A DNA stretch of 64,000 bases. It comes from Clarkia xantiana subsp. parviflora. Lineage: Eukaryota > Streptophyta > Magnoliopsida > Myrtales > Onagraceae. Location of the stretch: the NCBI GenBank assembly GCA_036873135.1, contig JAPTYO010000001.1, forward strand, positions 44,602,774-44,666,773. Reading direction: 5' to 3'. Shown here piece after piece: positions 60,879-64,000 of this stretch (the stretch's first letter is position 1; every line of letters begins with the position of its first letter). The position numbers and the translations under genes are program-made. Below the pieces are notes generated by a model that was given only the letters and a program-made list of their open reading frames with translations, did not search any database and had not been told where the DNA came from.

Positions 60879-61613
60879 TTAGGTGCATTTCCCGCGCATT
60901 GTGCGGGGTGATTTACCAAATATGTATATTGAACGAACTAATATTCGATAAAATTTATACTGACTATTTGTAATATGTTGAAACACTATTTTTAAATAAA
61001 ATATCAGTCTAAATTTGAAAAAGAAAACGAAAATTTGGAAATTTTGAATCATAAAATACCATTGCGCAAATTCCCAAATAAATTTTAGATGCCCGTACTG
61101 CAAGCTACCTTTGGTCGTCGGATCCGTGTCAAACGTTGTTCTTCAACAGTTATGGCTTCGATGTCCACTGGCGATATCTCGCCGGAGATAGAGATGACTC
61201 TGACACTGAGACTGTCAGCCGCCCGTACCGCCTGGTATCTTCGTTCGCCGGCTCCGCGTCAAGCGTCTGTTAAAAATCACCGAAATTTTAATTTCGATTA
61301 ATTACATACATTGAATCTTGAACAATCCGAAATGTTAATTGCGAGTAATTGCATACATTGAATATTGAACGGTCCGAAATTTTAATTGCGATTAATTGTA
61401 TACATTGAATATTGAACGGTTCGAAATCAACGAAATTTTAATTGCGATTAATTGCAACTTAAATCCCTTAGCTCCCTAGTGCAATCAATGATACGAAGTT
61501 AATAACTACAAAATTCTTAGCTCAATTGTCATATATGCATTGATTAACGTAAAAAATCATCCCCAGCTCCACATTCACTCTAGTATTATATTTCCTTCAG
61601 AATTTATAATATA
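60879..61613 (-). mobile_element. Helitron tandem copy 1
   Basis: On the minus strand the 3' end reads a GC hairpin (CCCCGCACAATGCGCGGG), then AAATGCACCTAA, then T. The interior carries a GC-richer block (about 61088-61270) with GATATCTCGCCGGAGATA, followed by a 47-bp minisatellite of ATTTTAATTGCGATTAATTG units. There is no Rep/helicase frame. Confidence 0.65.
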
Positions 61614-62404
61614 CTAGGTGCATTTCCCGCGCAACGCGCTGGGTGATTTACCAAATATGTATAATTAACAAACTAATATTCGAAAAAAGTTATACTGACT
61701 ATTTGTAATATGTTGAAACACTATTTTAAATAAAATATCAGTCTAAAATTTGAAAAAGTAAACGAAAGACTGGAAATTTTGAACCATAAAATACCATTGC
61801 GCAAATTGACAAATAAATTTTAGATGTCCGTACCGCATGCTACCTTTGGTTGCCAGATCCGTGTCAAGCGTCTGTTCTTCAACAGATATGGCTTTAATGA
61901 CCACCGGCGATATCTCGCCGGAGATAGAGATGACTCTTCCACTGAGACTGTCAGCCGTCCGTATCACCTGGTATATTCGTTCGCCGGCTTCGCGTCAAGC
62001 GTCTGTTAAAATCAACGAAATTTTAATTTCGATTAATTACACACATTGAATCTTGAATGCTCCGAAATTTTAATTGCGGTTAATTGCATATATTGAATCT
62101 TAAACGGTTCGTAATCAGAGAAATTTTAATTGTAATTAATTGCATACATTGAATATTGAATGGTCCGAAATTTTAATTGCGATTAATTGTATACATTGAA
62201 TATTGAACGGTTCGAAATCAGCGAAATTTTAATTGCGATTAATCGCAACATAAAAACCCTCAGCTCCCTGGTGCAATCAATGCTATGGAGTTAATGGCTA
62301 CAAAACTCTTAGCTCAATTGTCATAAATGCATCGATTAATGTAAAAAACAAAATCTTCAGCTCCACATTCACTCTGTTATTATCTTTCATTTAGAATTTA
62401 TAAT
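61614..62404 (-). mobile_element. Helitron tandem copy 2
   Basis: It begins directly after copy 1. Its minus-strand 3' end is CCCAGCGCGTTGCGCGGG, then AAATGCACCTAG, then T. It is closely similar to copy 1 along its length, including the same GC-richer block (61826-62010) and minisatellite with one extra unit. Confidence 0.65.
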
Positions 62405-62890
62405 ATATATAGATATCTCGCCGGAGATAGATATAACTCTGCCACTGAGACTGTCAGCCGTCCGTACCACCTGGTATATTCGTTCGCCGATTTCGCGTCA
62501 AGCGTCTGTTAAAAATCAACGAAATTTTAATTTCGATTAATTACATACATTGAATCTTGAATAGTCCGAAATTTAATTGCGGTTAATTGCATATATTGAA
62601 TCTTGAACGGTTCGTAATCAGGGAAATTTTAATTACAGTTAATTGCATACATTGAATATTGAACGGTTCGAAATTCTAATTGCGATTAATTGTATACATT
62701 GATATTGAACGGTTCGAAATCAGCGAAATTTTAATTGCGATTAGTTACAACATAAAAACCATCAGCTACCTAGTGCAATTAATGACTACAAAACTCTTAG
62801 CTCAATTATCATAAATGTAAAAAATAAAATCCTCATTTTACATTCACTCTGTTATTATTTTTTTTCAGAATTTATAATATATATATATAG
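62405..62890 (-). mobile_element. Helitron tandem copy 3, truncated
   Basis: The copy starts inside the GATATCTCGCCGGAGATA block, so the 3'-terminal 300 bases including the hairpin are missing. The rest matches copies 1 and 2 through the minisatellite to an AT-dinucleotide tail. Confidence 0.6.
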
Positions 62891-63133
62891 ATAGATAGAT
62901 ATAGATTATTATTTTTGGCCAAAATTACTGCGGGAAAAAAATTTGAATCCTGATTCAAGATGGCTTTTTTTTCTTTTTTCCCGATAGATGCCTTTGTTTA
63001 ATTTTTTTTTTTTTTTTTTGTAATAGACACTTTTAAAAGTCGTGGCAAAAAAAAAAAAAAGCTTTTAAATGCCAGTCGCGGACGTTTGATCTCATCATGC
63101 TTTTAGCATTTGCTCTATAGCAGATACGCAACA
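62891..63133 (+). promoter_or_regulatory. Promoter and leader of the S1P lyase gene
   Basis: This 240-base region separates the Helitron array from the ATG. It contains long T and A runs and no obvious TATA box at standard spacing. Confidence 0.35.
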
Positions 63134-63533
63134 ATGGCAGCTGCTTCCTCCTCCCTGTCTTCCTCTCTGTCCTCTGTGAAGCCGCACCTTCTCCATGCTA
63201 GGGATACCGCGAACTCTTTCCTCTCCCAGTACGAGCCTCTGGCTCTACTTCTCGCTCCACTCTTCGCGCTCATGGTGGCGCGAACTCTCCAGTCCATCCT
63301 CGGCGTTGTTCACGAGAGAGGGGTCAAAGCTACTCTGATTGGACTGTTTATGAGCTCCATCAAGTATGTCTCCTCTCAACGTCATTGAATTTTGTGTTAA
63401 TTTCTCTTTTGTAATAAATGGATTTGATCGAACTGCGTACTGTGATTGATTACTGAGAACATAAGAATTTGTCAATCTGCGGAATAGGCTGGTGCCTGGC
63501 GTGAAGAGATACATCGACGCAGAAAAACAGAAG
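63134..63533 (+). CDS. DPL1: Sphingosine-1-phosphate lyase, N-terminal exons (partial)
   Basis: The enzyme is an endoplasmic-reticulum, pyridoxal-phosphate-dependent lyase that splits phosphorylated long-chain bases into a fatty aldehyde and phosphoethanolamine, the exit step of sphingolipid breakdown. Exon 1 is 63134-63363 (donor AA|GTATGT) and exon 2 is 63488-63533 (acceptor AATAG; donor AAG|GTATAT), in phase. The 92 residues include the luminal/membrane anchor: YEPLALLLAPLFALMVARTL, then GVVHERGVKATLIGL and LVPGVKRYIDAEKQK. This arrangement matches the N-terminus of plant S1P lyase, whose next residues are a conserved VVDKL segment; that exon and the lysine-bearing catalytic domain lie beyond the right edge. 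The ATG at 63134 is chosen as the first in frame. Confidence 0.88.
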
Positions 63534-64000
63534 GTATATTTATGGTTTCCTCGTCTTACAGAGTTGATAATTAAAGTACACTGGAGCAGTTGAGGATAAT
63601 TAATGCTCGTAGGTTCAGGAATTTTAAGATTTGATCGGCTGATCTGCTCTCAGTGATTGGAGATTATTTGAGGCAGAACATTTAATATCATTTGTTCATG
63701 TAGATAGATGATTGGTTGCGCTTGGACATTCAACTTGCCAGAATCTATTGGCTGAAACAATTTTTGCCATTTTCATGTTAAAACTGTTCTTGCTGAACTC
63801 TGTCTCAGCATATGTGCAATACTGTCCGCCTAGTATTATATCATATTAGCTTCTTTTTTTCTAAAAATTAATATTCATAATACTTCAGGACATAATATGC
63901 TGTGAAATTTTCCCGTTCATTTAGTCCATGGTTTCCTAGGCTGTAAGTGATTTTAATAATGAAAGTTATCGGGTATAAGTATTGTGTGCCCTTTAGAAAC
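63534..64000 (+). other. Intron 2 of the S1P lyase gene
   Basis: This begins with the exon 2 donor and runs to the end of the window with no further exon detected. Confidence 0.6.

Noticed and set aside
63110..63133. An upstream start for S1P lyase at 63110
   Set aside because: That position is not ATG; the first in-frame ATG is 63134.
1..64000. tRNA, rRNA or 5S genes
   Set aside because: No A/B box pair in a cloverleaf or rRNA-like segment was found by eye; a dedicated scan could still find a diverged one.

Overview
The window is nuclear DNA of a flowering plant, most likely a eudicot. It is AT-rich, with small exons, GT-AG introns, plant-specific gene families (MIKC MADS-box, SBP-box, berberine-bridge-like oxidase, DUF1664) and many transposon-derived blocks. 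No species can be named from it.

Five genes are well supported. (1) 425-609, minus: first exon of an FLC-clade MADS-box gene whose remainder lies left of the window. (2) 9018-14656, plus: a three-exon FAD-linked BBE-like oxidase. (3) 17181-19475, minus, with a leader reaching about 21460: an SBP-box (SPL13/16-type) transcription factor with an intact miR156/157 target site. (4) 30494-34947, minus: a 13-exon DUF1664 membrane/coiled-coil protein, including one GC-AG intron. (5) 63134-63533, plus, running off the right edge: the first two exons of sphingosine-1-phosphate lyase. A possible spliced, probably non-coding transcript lies on the minus strand at about 24094-29060, and an unidentified candidate exon at 56799-56997.

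Most of the rest is mobile DNA. A rearranged Ty1/copia copy with its LTRs in inverted orientation occupies 3707-6909. A second, decayed copia copy runs from 37684 to about 44430 and carries a nested hAT element (43423-44035). A TRIM-like element lies at 57186-58720. Helitron 3' ends occur at 12912, 46091, 48209, 60879 and 61614; the last two belong to a head-to-tail array (60879-62890). A PIF/Harbinger MITE (2874-3208) and a CACTA MITE (17627-17923) have clean target-site duplications (TSDs).

The most striking system is a family of palindromic, Mutator-like foldback elements. Long members (14693-15491, 44528-45361, 49915-50956, 53660-54670) each have a perfect 9-bp TSD, AT-rich arms and a GC-rich core of repeated CTCCGGCGACCACCACC units around GCTCCGATCGGAGC palindromes. 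Short members (19921-20270, 22693-23115, 29737-30068, probably 18622-18960) have related arms but no GC core.

A 49581-52655 block is a direct-orientation, partly deleted copy of the DUF1664 gene region. One long foldback element sits inside it, and the parental copy preserves the matching empty site, which shows insertion after duplication. FLC-type and SPL/miR156-type genes, both regulators of developmental timing, lie within about 20 kb of each other; the other genes show no functional link.
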